In this document: positions 1-11,592 of the stretch, one piece after another
Numbering within the stretch: the first letter of the stretch is position 1
How the letters are laid out: the number at the start of each line of letters is the position of its first letter
Assembly: GCA_022835595.1 (NCBI GenBank)
Contig: BQUP01000001.1
Span: 2,666,001-2,730,000, forward strand
Source: Cystobasidium ongulense
Taxonomy: Eukaryota > Basidiomycota > Cystobasidiomycetes > Cystobasidiales > Cystobasidiaceae
DNA length: 64,000 nt
Direction of reading: 5' to 3'
Notes under the pieces: model-generated
What the model was told of the DNA's origin: nothing
Databases searched by the model: none
The model's input: the letters and a program-made list of their open reading frames with translations, nothing else
Position numbers and translations under genes: made by a program

Positions 1-72
1 TCCATCAAGTTGCATGATGTAGAAAGAGAAGGACGAATATGGGTGTGTAGGAAGATATCGATTTATTGAAAC

Positions 73-1179
73 TCACTTGATCAAATGTTGATCAAATTTC
101 TTACTACGTCTGTATTCATCCGTTACTTTTTCAGGTTTCTTGCGCTCTATACTTTCACTCTTCTGGATATTTGTTCTTAAGCTTGTTTTATCGCTGTCTT
201 TCAGAAGCAGCTTGACGTCGCGAGCGAGTTTTTGTTTTATAGGTTTTTCAATCTCTTGTTCTGTATCAGCATCTGTGTCTAATTCATTGCAAGTAAGCGA
301 GTTATGGATTGATTGCCTCTTGATAGGGATGAATGGTTTTGGTTCGGGCAGAGAAGAAGTAGATGAAGAAGCAATTTCGGAAGGTTCTTCAGTGGCGGCG
401 TCTTGAGTGACGTCTGGCGGGAGGTGTGTTGTTTCGTTTGTTGAGACAGCTATAGACTCGGATGATCCCTGGCTAGACGAATCACGAGGACCAAATGGTT
501 GACGGAGTCTTCTCTTCGGTTTCACTCGTGTTGGAGCCATGGTGGTGGGAGGTAGATCAACCGATTTCGAGGGGTTAGAAGAAGAGGAAGAAGTAGGAGC
601 GAGTGTTCTCTGTTTCGTGTGCATCGGTGGAAAAGTTCTCTGTGCCTGATCTCTTGTCTGCTTGTCTGCCAGTGTCTGCGCTTCGGAAGTGGCGAACCGG
701 CAGACTGGAAGAGTGTCAACCTTGACAGTGCCAGGAACGGGGAGATGTGTTTCTTCAGCGTGAAAAGCGGAGAGTGTTCTTTTATGTGATGTGCGGGATG
801 ATATGTCTGAGAGTGTGTCTAGTGATGGCATTATCGAGGTTTGCTTGGATACGAGTGAGGGCGCTCGAGGTGCAATGCTCGTCTCTGCTAGAGGGGCGAG
901 TGGGACTTCCGGTGAAGAGCAGTGGGTGCGTCCTTCAAGGGAAGTGTTGAGTGTGTTGATTGAGGATGAAGAGGAAGACAGAAGAGAAGGGCAGATGGAG
1001 GATGTGGAAGTGTGAAGGTTCGTGTCCTGGAAGTCGTCGTCTTCGTCCTCGCTGTCGAGTGAGGATAGGTCGGAGGAGGAGCCATCGACGATGGCATTGG
1101 AGGTGCGTCGAGAGTCATGGTGGGTATGGGTTGAAGGTGTAGTTGATGCAGTACGAGTGGATGAGTGCTGCTCCTCCAT
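73..1179 (-). CDS. Low-complexity Ser/Thr-rich protein, C-terminus outside the window
   Basis: The product is not recognised. A 368-codon open stretch starts at an ATG at 1179 and is rich in Ser, Thr, Pro and acidic residues. It has a Ser/Asp/Glu run near residues 34-50, a basic patch KPKRRLRQPFGPR in the middle, and a charged Lys/Arg/Glu C-terminal part that could be helical. The apparent stop at 73 is not the real end: the sequence there reads AA|GTGAGT on the minus strand, a consensus 5' splice donor, with the TGA inside the intron. The gene therefore continues past the left edge, and no acceptor is visible in the last 70 bases. It looks like a disordered nuclear or regulatory protein, but I cannot assign a function. 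The 1.3 kb upstream is shared with the divergent decarboxylase gene. Confidence 0.6.
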   Translation of the reverse strand: MEEQHSSTRTASTTPSTHTHHDSRRTSNAIVDGSSSDLSSLDSEDEDDDFQDTNLHTSTSSICPSLLSSSSSSINTLNTSLEGRTHCSSPEVPLAPLAETSIAPRAPSLVSKQTSIMPSLDTLSDISSRTSHKRTLSAFHAEETHLPVPGTVKVDTLPVCRFATSEAQTLADKQTRDQAQRTFPPMHTKQRTLAPTSSSSSNPSKSVDLPPTTMAPTRVKPKRRLRQPFGPRDSSSQGSSESIAVSTNETTHLPPDVTQDAATEEPSEIASSSTSSLPEPKPFIPIKRQSIHNSLTCNELDTDADTEQEIEKPIKQKLARDVKLLLKDSDKTSLRTNIQKSESIERKKPEKVTDEYRRSKKFDQHLIK

Positions 1180-2512
1180 GCCGTATGATGGCTCAGAGGA
1201 TGGTGGATGAGGTTGCAGAGGAAGGTGGATAGACTGCAGAGAGAGGATGAATGAAAGCGAGTGAGCGGGTCAGACTGCCATGTAAATGATGATAGTGAAC
1301 GAAAGAGAATGAAGAAGAGAGTCAGTCGAATCAAGAAAGAGAAGCAGGACGAGCAATCTCTTCCACTTCAACAGATTTTGGCCATTTCCTTCCGAGGACA
1401 CCACCGATCCTATGCAACCAACAGCCAGTCCCCCCGACGGGCGAGCCTAGTCTCCCACAGACCAACTGCCAAATTCACATTCTCCCATGCTACAATCACC
1501 CGGCGCGCCGTTCCTGCTGGCCCAATGCTCAGTTGGTTTGGCGTCGTTCTCTCCGTGCATGCTTCGGTTCGTTCGTGCTGCATCGGCTTTGGCTGGGGTA
1601 GACCTTGTAAAGAGGAACTCTTGCGTAGAATGATTGAATAATGTAGAGACTTGTACATCTACAAGGTAGAAAGGTAGCGGCCACGGTGACAGCCTCCCTT
1701 CTTCATGTCCCTCTGCCGTAGAAGCACAAGCTATAGGGCAGTCGGACAACTTGTATTCAAATTTCATCGATATGTCATACGGTGCCATGCTTCAATTTGG
1801 TTCGTTTACGGGTTTCCATTGCTTGCAAGTTCGATGTTGAATGGACATCTTCTACCACCTTCTTCCTGGAGATCCGGCTTATCGACGAGGTGAGGGGAAG
1901 ACCAAAGTCGAATGGAGGGATGTTGTATTCTCTCAATCTGTCCATGCAAGGCGAGTGAAAGTGGTTGCTTCATCTGTACCATCCATCTCCTTCTACACGC
2001 GCTATCCTGGCATGCATGATTCCAATGTCGAGGCTAGAAGGAGGATCCCTCACAGCACTTGCACGTCAGTTCCAGCAGTGACATTCAACGGCATACCACT
2101 CTTCAAGTTCTGTCGCTAGTCCTCCTCATCGCTGCGTCCATCAGCTGAACCCAGCTCGTGTTGGTTTGTCCTGTCTGTCCGTGGGCGACCAAAGCTCGGC
2201 TTGCTCGACCGCTCGTTCGTCTAAACACCACATACCCCCGACGAGGCCAGATGATAGACGTCACTGGCCGACCTCTGCGTTACTCATGACCATTATCCAT
2301 CTTTCTCGCTGTTGTCCTCAGGCGACTTGACCGCGGGCTCGAAAGCGTGAAGACCGACGACGTGATCGAGCCCGCTATGCCCACATGCTTTTGATACCCT
2401 ACCTCGGCAGCGCCATACGAGAACCACACCGAACAAGTCTCTGTTCTGGCCAATTGATTTTGTGCATCTCTGCTCTGCAAACGAGTCTGCTTTTCTAATC
2501 AGTCTGAGAGAG
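1180..2512. other. Intergenic region, divergent promoter
   Basis: About 1.3 kb between two divergently transcribed genes. Only short unrelated open stretches are present on both strands and none has splice signals or a recognisable product. I see nothing in it beyond presumed promoter sequence. Confidence 0.5.
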
Positions 2513-4522
2513 ATGGATCGGTATCAACAGCTAGCTAAACGCGACCTCCGAACAGCGCGTGTCACAGCTTCGCCTGAAGATTTGGAAAATGCAAGGTCGA
2601 AACTGGTAGATAGATTATCAGAGAGAGGATTAGGTGATGAAGGTGAATTTTTTTCTTTTCTTTGCTTTCTGGCAGTGTTGGATAGTTGACCTCTATTAAT
2701 CCTTTCAGATACGGAGAAGTTACTTTTCGAGTGAGTAGCTTGAAACAATTCACATTCCTTTATAGCTTTCCTCGTCAGCCTTTATATGTGTGATATATCT
2801 ACTAACTTCACTCCTTGTATATTTCGGACAACTTCCTCGCAGCACCATCGTACCAGCACTCGCGCCAGGTCATGCAGGACCACGGTATTTCGGTTTCGTT
2901 ACTGGAGGAAGAACGAATATTTCCTTAATTGCAGACCATATAGTTAGTAATTTAGACAATAATGTTCAAGTTCATTTACCTGTAGGTCCGCCGCTCTCTT
3001 CTCCTCTCTGCATTACATTATTTCTAATCCTCAAGTCGAGTCAATACGTCTAACACGTGCTTTCTTTGCATCAATCCCTGGACCACAATGGATTTAAAGA
3101 ACGATACTATTTCGACACACATTGAAGCGCTAGCTCTAGATCTAGTTCTCGATTTGCTATCGATACCACGTTCTACCTATCCCAGCAAGACTACAACGAC
3201 AGGTGCTACATCTTCCAATATATTAGGGCTAGCATTAGGTCGTCAAGCTGTTATATCGCGTATCAAATCCTCCTCTTCTTTTTCATCTGACCCTTCTTCG
3301 CTATCCTCCAATCAGAAGAATATAGATACAGCATACTCAGTTGCCGAAGATGGTTTTGGAGGTATTGAAGTTGATATTCTATGCGCTGGTGCTCATGCTA
3401 GTATTAGAAAGGCAGCTTCAATAGTAGGTATAGGTAGATCTAGAGTTATAGAACTGATGAAAGACTCGACATCAGTAATAGGAAACGATGAAGAGGAGGG
3501 TAGAAATGTCGTAGCTTTTGATTTGGTTGAACTGGAAAGAAGAATGAGATTAGCTAGAGATGAAGGGAGAGGTATCATTGTTTGTCCTGCTTATGGAGAA
3601 GTGAACACTGTAAGTCTCGCTTCATTTCATGATACTCCTAGCTTTCGAGAGGTGTATTAACGTGTCTAAACTGTGGAATGATCGATGGCTTTTTCTAGGG
3701 AGCTTTCACACCTGATATGCCTATCATACGGAAATTATGCGATAAATTCGGAGCATGGCTTCATCTAGATGCCGCTTTTGGTGGATTTGGAGTATTGCAT
3801 CCTGATTTTGAAGCTGAATTGAGGGAGGGTATGGCACTTGCCGATAGTTTAACGTTGGATGGGCATAAATGGTGAGTTTCGCTCTTTCCTTTTTATGCAA
3901 ATCGTAGTCAAAGGTATACGTAGATATTGAGATTTCGCACTACAGGCTCAACGTTCCATACGATTGCGGGCTTTTCTATACCCGTTCATCCGAAGTTCAT
4001 CAAGCTGTATGTGGTCCAGGTGCACTAGCCCCTGCCTACCTCAGTTTTTCAGCATCTTCAATCCCCTCTCCATTAAATGTGCGACTCGAGAACAGCTCTC
4101 GTTTCCGAGGGTTACCTTTATACGCCTCTTTGGTATGTTACGGAAAAGAAGGGTATACTTCTATCATACGAAGGAATATCGACTTTGCTAGAAGGTTGGA
4201 GAAATGGTTAAGAGAGAACGAAGATTATGATATTCTTACTCCCAATCCTGAAACTACTGGTTTTAAAGTCCTCAATATAGTACTTTTCGCACCTAGTTTG
4301 ATATGTCCGGTTGAAGAAATGAGAGATCCAGTCATTGGAGGGAATATAATGACATCGCGCGTTAATGAAAGTGGAGAGATGTATGTTACTGCTACGAAAT
4401 GGAAGGGTAGAAGTGCTGCTAGATTAGCTGTTTCGAACCACCTTACCGGGATGGGGGAGGGTGATTTTGAGATTGTCATGAATCGCCTGAAGACTATCAT
4501 GGGGCGGTGCGGCAAGGATTAG
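2513..4522 (+). CDS. PLP-dependent group II decarboxylase / S1P-lyase-like enzyme
   Basis: A pyridoxal-phosphate enzyme of the group II decarboxylase superfamily (aromatic amino acid / glutamate decarboxylase fold). Six exons join in phase: 2513-2642, 2709-2730, 2843-2981, 3100-3609, 3699-3871 and 3946-4522, giving 516 residues, normal for the family. Visible landmarks are the substrate-side segment PRYFGFVTGG, the cofactor-stacking His in CAGAHASIRKA, the Asp of HLDAAFGGFG that pairs with the pyridine nitrogen, and the Schiff-base Lys in LDGHKW. The C-terminal small domain follows. A 22-nt second exon is notable. The start chosen is the ATG opening MDRYQQLAK; an in-frame upstream codon exists but adds nothing family-like. 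The substrate cannot be told from sequence. The closest resemblance is to fungal aromatic or tyrosine decarboxylase-like proteins. Confidence 0.88.
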
Positions 4523-4742
4523 CAGACCACAAGCGTGTGAATGGACATGGTTACAAGTGTTAAAGCAATCTTGTAGCATTGGGTAATTCTCGCACAGTAA
4601 TGATATAAGATTATGTGGCGTCATCGATTGCTCTTCCGTTATCGGCTTCACCTCAACCTTCTTTTGCTCTTTCTGCTTCTTTCTTTCCTGCAACACAACT
4701 GCATATAAACAACAACAAACAACACACACGTACACCTCAGAC

Positions 4743-5681
4743 ATGTCTCAATTCAATCCCATCATCCCCAAAGACGAGAAGGTAGCTCCCTACAATCCAT
4801 TCCCGAACAACGACATCTCAGCTCTCGACGAGGGCCGGTTCGACTATCCGTCTGCGAGCGGTGGGGCAAAGATCCACGATAGGTCCGGCAACCCAGTTGG
4901 CGAGAACGCAGAAGACACCGCTCAGGCCGGCGGAAGAATCATACTCGCCTGCTTGGATTTCAACAGGGAAGACCACCTTGTTGTACGTTTGTCCCCCTCC
5001 ACTCGACCTGCGCAGTGCCGTGCCCAGCTTTTATGACGCTGACACCGACCGTCACACCCACACAGAGCGTACTCAAAGAAGCAAAAGCAGTAGCCAAGCC
5101 AGTAGATACTGTCATTCTCTTCAACTCTCTGAACGTCGAAAAGTAAGCTGGGTCGAAGCATTTTCCGAGCAACGGTGGACCTTGGTCATACCCAGTTGCA
5201 TAAAACCGGGAGATGTCAGGATAAAAACTAATATTCCCCACAAACAGACATCCAGACGAGCAGGGAATCGCAGATCAGAGAGTCAAGGAAATACTACAAC
5301 ATGCTAGAGATTTCCCTGAAGGCGCAAAAGTTCTCACCCACGTCGTGTATGCGAAACCTTATGAAATTGCACTCGAGGTAGCAAAGAAGCACGTGAGTCG
5401 GTTGGACCCAGCCTTGCTCTTCCATGCATGCTCTTGGTCAGTTCACTGACATTTTCATTGGTGTATCTTGTCTATTCTCGCATTACAGAAGGTCGACCTT
5501 ATCATCCTCGGAAAGCGAAACCTCCGCGGACTGAAGCGACTCACAGCCAAGTAAGTCGGTCCTATATTAGTAGCTTTGAAGACGACTGAATATCTCTATC
5601 CTTCCTTTCTTGTGCAGCTCTGTATCAGATCACGTCATTGAGTCTTCACCCTGCTCTGTTCTCATCGCAAAGGGTACTTAA
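4743..5681 (+). CDS. Universal stress protein (USP) domain protein
   Basis: A 195-residue protein from five exons (4743-4982, 5066-5142, 5248-5392, 5489-5550, 5618-5681), all joined in phase. The N-terminal 60 residues are polar and probably disordered. The rest is a USP alpha/beta domain: a first strand GGRIILACLDF, a middle strand VDTVILFNSL, and the C-terminal nucleotide-loop region VDLIILGKRNLRGLKRLTAN followed by SVSDHVIESSPCSVLIAKG. This matches the G-x-R-G-L-x-x-L...S-V-S end of ATP-binding USPs, although the first glycine loop is altered (GKR rather than G-S/T-R). USP proteins act in general stress responses; the ligand and partner here are unknown. The gene lies 220 bp downstream of the decarboxylase. 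The upstream sequence has a TATA-like ATATAAAC and a long CA/AC-rich leader just before the ATG. Confidence 0.85.
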
Positions 5682-5964
5682 ATCTGCTGCCTCTGGTAGC
5701 CTACAGCATCATCGAAATCCAAAGTTCGAGATTGCAAAGTCCCGTACTTTGTAGCCTTTTTCATACGTCCTGACCAGCAGAGCTATGCCTGTCGAATAGT
5801 AGCTTCTACAATAAAGCAATAATAATGTCAAATCTGAAATATACAAGAACTATGAAAATTAGATACCATTGCATTTGCATTGCTGCCATGTGTCGGCGAT
5901 TACGTCCATCCAGCCTTGCCTCTTGCCCACTTCCACTTGCTAGCTAGCAAGGCGCATCACCCAG

Positions 5965-7977
5965 ATGGAAGGCGTGATTATTCTGTCGAACAAGTTCGTT
6001 GCTTTATAGCTTGGTCCATCGCATTGCTCATCGTCGACTGACAAGCAATCCGCTCGCAGCAAACCGCTTCTCAGTACACGGTTCTCGAATCCACGTCTGG
6101 CAGACCTCGCAATCGATGCTTTTCTAAATGCACAGCGAAGCAAAGGGAACAACAGCAGGAGCAATGGCAATAATACCACGCTTGAATCATCTTCTTCGCT
6201 GACTGGGAAGGGGCGCGATGACTCGTTGGATCCTATCATCTGGTTCGATGCTTTCGAGGATCTGTCGTCCAAGGCATCAAGACATGCTGCAGGTGGAGCA
6301 GCTGGGAATAATGGACATAGAGGGAAGACGAGAGAAAGACAGAATAGCTATACTATGAGCGATGATGATGATGAGTCTGAAGGATCTGAAGAGGATGACT
6401 CTGAGGAAGAAGAGGACGGCCTCGAGGACGATAGCGGTAATGCATGGGCATCAACTTCCAAAACCAAGACTGAAGACCCCTCAACGGGTACATCACCTAC
6501 AAAGATGAGCACTTCTTATGGATGCTGTCATATATCGTATAACAACTTGCACTTTCTCGTGCCTATGCGTCGAGATTGTAAGCATGTCCTCTTCGCATTG
6601 CGCATCTAGCATGATCGACATGTCCCGTTCTATTAGCTGACTGAATGCTTGATTTCCTACAGTCGATCCATCAATACCGTTCTCATACCTCTACTCCCTC
6701 ATAGGCGTCCTCCGGCAATATCTAGGAGGCGAAGTGAACGACGCCACAATGCGAGAGAACTTTGATGTTTCACTGCAATTGTTAGGCGAGACTTTCAGTG
6801 CTCCATATCCAGTTTCTACGGATGCATCGGCTCTACAAGAATTAGTAACTACCGCAAGTCCTTTCAGCAAAATGCTATTAGCTGGCTTAGCAGCCGCAAC
6901 ACAAGCTACTAGTTCCGTTGGTGTAGGAAGCAATAGTGGTAGTAATCAAAATAATGGAATAGGATCAAATGGTAGTATGACACCTTCATCTCTTTTTTCA
7001 AGTCCTTTGTATTGGAGAAGATCAGGAATTAAATACGCACAAAATGAAATCTACTTTGATATAAATGAAGAAATTAAAGCTATTATTGATAAGAATGGTC
7101 AAATTATTACTGGTGATATTTGGGGTAGAATAGATTGTAGATCTAAATTATCTGGTATGCCTGATGTTTCACTTTCACTTTCTAATCCTTCTTCTATTGA
7201 AGATCCTTCGTTTCATCCTTGTGTGAGGTATGTAAATCACCACTTAATTCCGGCAAAAATACAAACACTACTTCATAGAGATCTTCACTAATAACCCGTC
7301 TTTTACTGATTATTCGAAACAGGATCGGGAAATGGACAACCGCAAAATCACTCTCATTCGTTCCTCCAGATGGCGCTTTTGAATTAATGGGATATCGACT
7401 CAGTAATTCCAGTCCCGGCTCTCTTTATGCACGAAGAACTGCATCAGGCAAATCAAGTGATTCTCTCCCCTTACGGATACGACCTGTAATTACAACAGGA
7501 GAAGCTGGCGGTTCTTTCAATATCTCCCTTGCTCCTTCAGGGACAGCGGGACCTGGTGGATTAGCTATACTCGAGGACGTCACTCTTCATCTACATCTAG
7601 GTTCAAGTGCAACAGCAGTAAAAGGTTCGATACAATCAAACGACAATCGCCGTCTAGCTGCGATTTCGTCGGGTTCCAATTCATCATCAACCAGCAAGAC
7701 ACCTCCAGGAGGATCGTGGGAATTTGACAGTATCTCTCGCACTTTAATCTGGAAAATACCGAAACTTGTTTCTTCTCCAGTCTTGAGCGGAACGTGGCAG
7801 TACGACGATAATCTAGGAAAGAGCGCTCCTTCTCCTGTCATGAGCATCAAATTCAAAGCTCCGTTGACGAATGTCTCGGGCTTGAGCATAACCAGTTTGA
7901 AAGTACTTGGTGAGAAATACTCAATGTATAAAGGGCTCAGAAGCAATATGAAGGGACATATTGAAGTTAGATGGTAG
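5965..7977 (+). CDS. APM3: AP-3 adaptor complex subunit mu
   Basis: Medium chain of the AP-3 clathrin-type adaptor, which sorts cargo from Golgi/endosomes to the vacuole. Four exons (5965-5993, 6060-6577, 6663-7227, 7323-7977) join in phase to 588 residues. The N-terminal longin-like domain starts MEGVIILSN and continues after an acidic insert (about residues 95-140, Asp/Glu/Ser) into PFSYLYSLIGVLRQYLGGEV, typical of mu3. After a linker, the mu-homology domain begins SPLYWRRSGIKYAQNEIYFD and ends with YSMYKGLRSNMKGHIEVRW at the stop. The middle linker is Asn/Gly-rich. The first intron uses a GTTCGT donor, less canonical than the others, so the first 10 residues are slightly less certain. Fungal mu3 chains are usually shorter, and the acidic and Ser/Gly inserts explain the extra length. 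Confidence 0.9.
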
Positions 7978-8079
7978 TCGTGAGTATAGTGACGAATACT
8001 GTTGCACAGTAATGATACAAGCATAGTGGACAGATGGGTATCTAATGAAAGTTGCACCGGAAACAAGCAAACTGTTCCA

Positions 8080-8896
8080 TCATTCTGTGTAGGCAAGAGA
8101 GTCGTCAGATAGTGCAGATTGACGCTTCTCAAATATTGAGGGCACTACATACGGGTGACCCTAATACCAATATTCCGAGACGTCCCCAGCACACTCCTCG
8201 CTAAACTCTCTAGTGGAATATGTTTAAGATGTTCATCCTGCTTCTTGATCTTGGCAATCTCATATATATGCTTCAATGTAACGCTTCCGATTTCCTTGAA
8301 ACCTACTGTCGGTATACCAGGATCACCACTCGGCAGCGCAGGATTCGGTGCATTCCCTAAGAGAATCAAAGCTTTTCCAGCTGGTGGATCTCCTGCGCCT
8401 TTATCTACTCCAGCAGCTTGCATTAACAACCAAGATGTAGGTGGTGATTTGATTGTAAAAGTAAAAGACTTGTTCGTCATGTCGATATTCATCTTTACGG
8501 GCGTAGGTGTTCCGGGTGTTATATGCGCCGTTCTCGCGTTGAATTCTTTGCAGAAATCAGCTGAACGGATACCTCGTGCTCCTGTAATCAGAGGACAACC
8601 GAATTCCTATCAGCCATATTTCCAGCAAGCATGATCGTGACTTTCGTAGTCGCAGGCCTTACCCAACGCAGGACCAATTGGCGGTGACGGCGTCGCCTTG
8701 GCTGTGAATGATGAGAATGCATGAGTTATGGCGATTCCTGCTCTTATACAGCGTTATGATTGCCTACCTGCCGGACATAGAAGCCTGTTCAAAAAGCATC
8801 AGTATGAAATGATGCCGGGTGAAATCTATACACGATGCAGGCCATCATAGCTCACCGCACTGTCTGAAAAGCTGCCGTCGCTGTCTGCTTGCTCAT
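8080..8896 (-). CDS. MRPL19: Mitochondrial large-subunit ribosomal protein L11 (uL11m)
   Basis: Bacterial-type L11 of the mitochondrial 54S subunit, which binds the GTPase-associated rRNA. Five exons on the minus strand (8856-8896, 8768-8784, 8663-8701, 8153-8581, 8080-8084) give 176 residues. L11 signatures are clear: AKATPSPPIGPALG (Pro-rich hinge), DFCKEFNARTAHITPGTPTP, and SFTFTIKSPPTSWLLMQAAG. The C-terminal RNA-binding domain holds a 25-residue insertion rich in Gly/Pro before IGSVTLKHIYEIAKIK. Two exons are tiny (17 and 5 nt). An open reading continues to a TAG at 8145, but it crosses a perfect GTATGT donor at 8152 with a CTGAC branch point and CTACACAG acceptor; splicing it changes the last residues from T-R-M to T-Q. 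The gene converges with APM3, with about 100 bp between stops. Confidence 0.92.
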
Positions 8897-9303
8897 GGTT
8901 GTGAAGAATGTATGCGGAAAGAGCAGAGGTGCATTTGTCGATATTCTGCAGCTCGAATGCCCTCGATCATCGCTCGTGGAAGCTGGACGAAGGCTCTTCT
9001 TCTCTCTCTCTCGCCCACATGAAGCATGGCAATGTCTGGTAGAAGGGCGCATACCTATAACGGAAGCTCCAAAGCCCGATGATGCTCCCGCTCGGCTCTG
9101 TGCATGCGTACTCACTACTTGACGTCAAACAAGCAAAACACGACGGCGTTGGGAGGACATGATTCAAAGCTATGCTATACAAACTACACAATGCTACAGG
9201 TTATACTAAACAAACAAATGAAGACTCAAGAAATGCCGTTCGAAAAATTTCACTGTACTGTTATCGTCTCGATGCACCACATTCTCGCAGGCAGTCTCGC
9301 AGT
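8897..9303. other. Intergenic region upstream of uL11m
   Basis: About 400 bp between the uL11m start and the 3' end of the tentative gene on the same strand. It contains only overlapping short open stretches without splice or homology support, so I read it as promoter/terminator sequence. Confidence 0.4.
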
Positions 9304-9920
9304 TCAGCTGAAACTGCCGGCACGCGGAGTTGCATACTCTTCCTCATCACTTTCTACGACAGTCGGCAACCTGGGAGAGCCTCGCCATGGAAGCGTGGCT
9401 GCTGGACTATGACCGGATGATCTCACAACAAGGGAAACGACCTCTTCATCTTCGGCAGCTCCGTCGTGGCTGCCGCTCTCGCTGTCCGTGGAACAACAAG
9501 AGCCTGAACTTGAAGAGAAAGAGAACCAAGTTGCATAATCGTGGCTGAGAGGTTGACGACGCTCTCGTGCTGCCACAACCGCTGTCATTAAAGCACGCCG
9601 CTGCTCAAACAAAGCTTGAGGCTTGCTGGCCCCGCTTGTGAAGCTTGACTTCATCAGCTTGTTCACAGCCTTTTCATGTCGAGCGCATCTACATACGTCA
9701 GGCATAGATGTGTTTAATGAGCTGGACATTCTACTACGCTGGCCGATCTAGAGACTTACAGTACACCATTCAAGCCGTCGCAACCACCGAGCTCGCCGAT
9801 TTGCACAACGCGACACGGATAGCACTCAAGGCTACCCTCTGTAGCAGGTGGCTTTCTGCCAGGGATGAGTGCTGCTTGTGCATGCATGAGGACTTCTTGC
9901 GGAGTTAACATATCTAGCAT
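9304..9920 (-). CDS. Hypothetical protein with C-x2-C / C-x2-H pairs
   Basis: Not recognised. Two exons (9760-9920 and 9304-9688) join in phase at a GTAAGT donor and a TAG acceptor, giving 181 residues from the ATG that opens MLDMLTPQEVLMHAQAALIP. Residues about 30-65 contain CYPC and, 18 residues later, CARH, a spacing that could form a zinc site; this is only a pattern match. The C-terminal half is Ser-rich then acidic (EDEEVV, ESDEEE). A longer N-terminus is possible through an upstream acceptor at about 9963 (polypyrimidine then CTATCCAG), so the start is uncertain. It may be a small nuclear protein, but no function can be given. Confidence 0.35.
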
Positions 9921-10039
9921 GCTCTTACTTGCCTCTCGAATGAACGCTCTGGATAGATTGCAAGTGAAAAAAGGGTAAAGAGCAAGAGTCCGCAAACACA
10001 AATACATCAACGCCACGCCTTTCAGCCCCGCTACATACA

Positions 10040-10902
10040 ATGCCAAGTGTCGATATCGGGATGTTAGCTGTTGGACCGGACACTCTCCTGTTATACAGTC
10101 CAGACGCTTTCATCCGTTACGGCCTGAAAGGGACCTCACTCTCCGAGTTTCATGGTGGCGAATACGGAACCATACCATTTCTTGCAGGCCTGGGACACAG
10201 CTTACCACTCGCACTGCAATGCATCGCTTCGCATCACCTTGATCGAGATATCGGCATGGCTATGCCATGTAGCGCTGCTGCTCATCTGCAGTATGCCTTA
10301 CTTGAAGAGCTAGGATCCATCTTGTCTCTCTCACAAATCAAAAGACACCCTCTTTCACAATAACAACTCTAACCTATTAAACCTTCACTCCAAGAGCTCT
10401 TCCAATGGCCAACACCTTGAGCAGCGAACTTTCAGGTGGCGCTACCCCACTAGAAGATGGTATCATGGCTTGTTCTCCGTTCGATGCAACCTTTTTCGTG
10501 GCCAAGTTAGGCCATCGAACCCGAAGGCGCGGCGAGTCCACTTCAACTATATCGTCCAGTAAATTGGCTTGCATTCCCTTCCCGTGTGTTGAAAATCGAT
10601 TCTGACTATCTATCCCAGGTACCGCCCACCGTAAGCGCCGAAACACAGCATCTGACTTGCGCAAAATCAGGGTTATCGGACGCTTTGCCAGTCCCGTCCG
10701 CTCGCGAGAGGTATCTCCTGGCTGTCCAGCCTACGATAGTAGTGATAGCGATACTACATCCATGCCTACTCTCACCCATCACATTGCCACCGGCGACGCG
10801 AACCTGGATCCGACTGATGCTGATGATGAAGGTGAAGCAAGAGATGAAATGAACATGCGTGGGCGCAGTCGAAGAGTACGACAGATCTCAGTAATGTCGT
10901 AG
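10040..10902 (+). other. Tentative coding zone, unresolved gene
   Basis: Two open stretches on the plus strand, 10040-10363 (107 codons from an ATG) and 10405-10902. The second is open if a very short 33-nt intron at 10586-10618 (GTGTTG...CCCAG with CTGAC) is removed. It then encodes a polar protein with a basic HRKRR patch, a Ser/Asp stretch and a basic RGRSRRVRQ end. The minus strand is also open at 10377-10664, so strand choice is not secure, and I could not join the first stretch to the second in phase. No family is recognised. It is listed so that the 860 bp is not mistaken for empty sequence. Confidence 0.22.
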
Positions 10903-11592
10903 AGATCTATATTTTCTTTGCAACAGCCTGCAACAGTTTTCATGAGGCATGTGAATGAAGATAGCCCATTGTGAATCAGCAGAAATAGTCGGTGTACCTC
11001 CCCATAAGGCTTGGTAAAACAGTCTGCGTCAGAAGAAGTCTTTACAGATTGCCACTAGGTATTGCGTTGTGCGTGTTGACATGTTGCCCTTCTTTGCCTC
11101 ACTCTGACAGGCTCGTGCAGTTTACCATGGCCATAATCTCCGGATATGCCTCCTGCCAAGATCCGTGGTGACGAGCAACTGAAGTACCACCTCCATCTGA
11201 GGCCGAGAAGAGCAAAAGGTTTCCTTATAGGCTGACATCTCACCAGCTGACCCAGAAATAGTACCTAGAGAATTCCCCTGGGGCGAACTGGTAGCGTCAC
11301 GGTCCTAATGGTTTTTTGTTGGTCGCGGGCATCATTGTGTTTCACTCAGAGTAAATAGTTGTCACAAGCGTCAGAGTTGGCTGCAGCTTAAGATTCCGAG
11401 CCTTAGACACGCAGTGGTGCCAATCCATGCACTGCGCACTGCGGAATATCAGCAAATGTCTCAGGAGCAAGGAAAGGAAGGGGCTTGAGGTCGAAAATGT
11501 AATCGAATAATGGATGATACTATTGCTGCATGCTGCAAGTCTCCCTGATGTCCATGCGGTATATGACAGAAATGTACTCTATTGAACTCAGT
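10903..11592. other. Intergenic region downstream of sulfite reductase gene
   Basis: About 690 bp with no supported gene. One 62-codon minus-strand open stretch (11055-11243) lacks any recognisable feature. It probably holds the 3' flanks of the neighbouring genes. Confidence 0.4.

Noticed and set aside
1241-2119. Small plus-strand open stretches upstream of the decarboxylase
   Set aside because: They overlap each other and minus-strand stretches, lack splice sites that join them, and encode no recognisable features.
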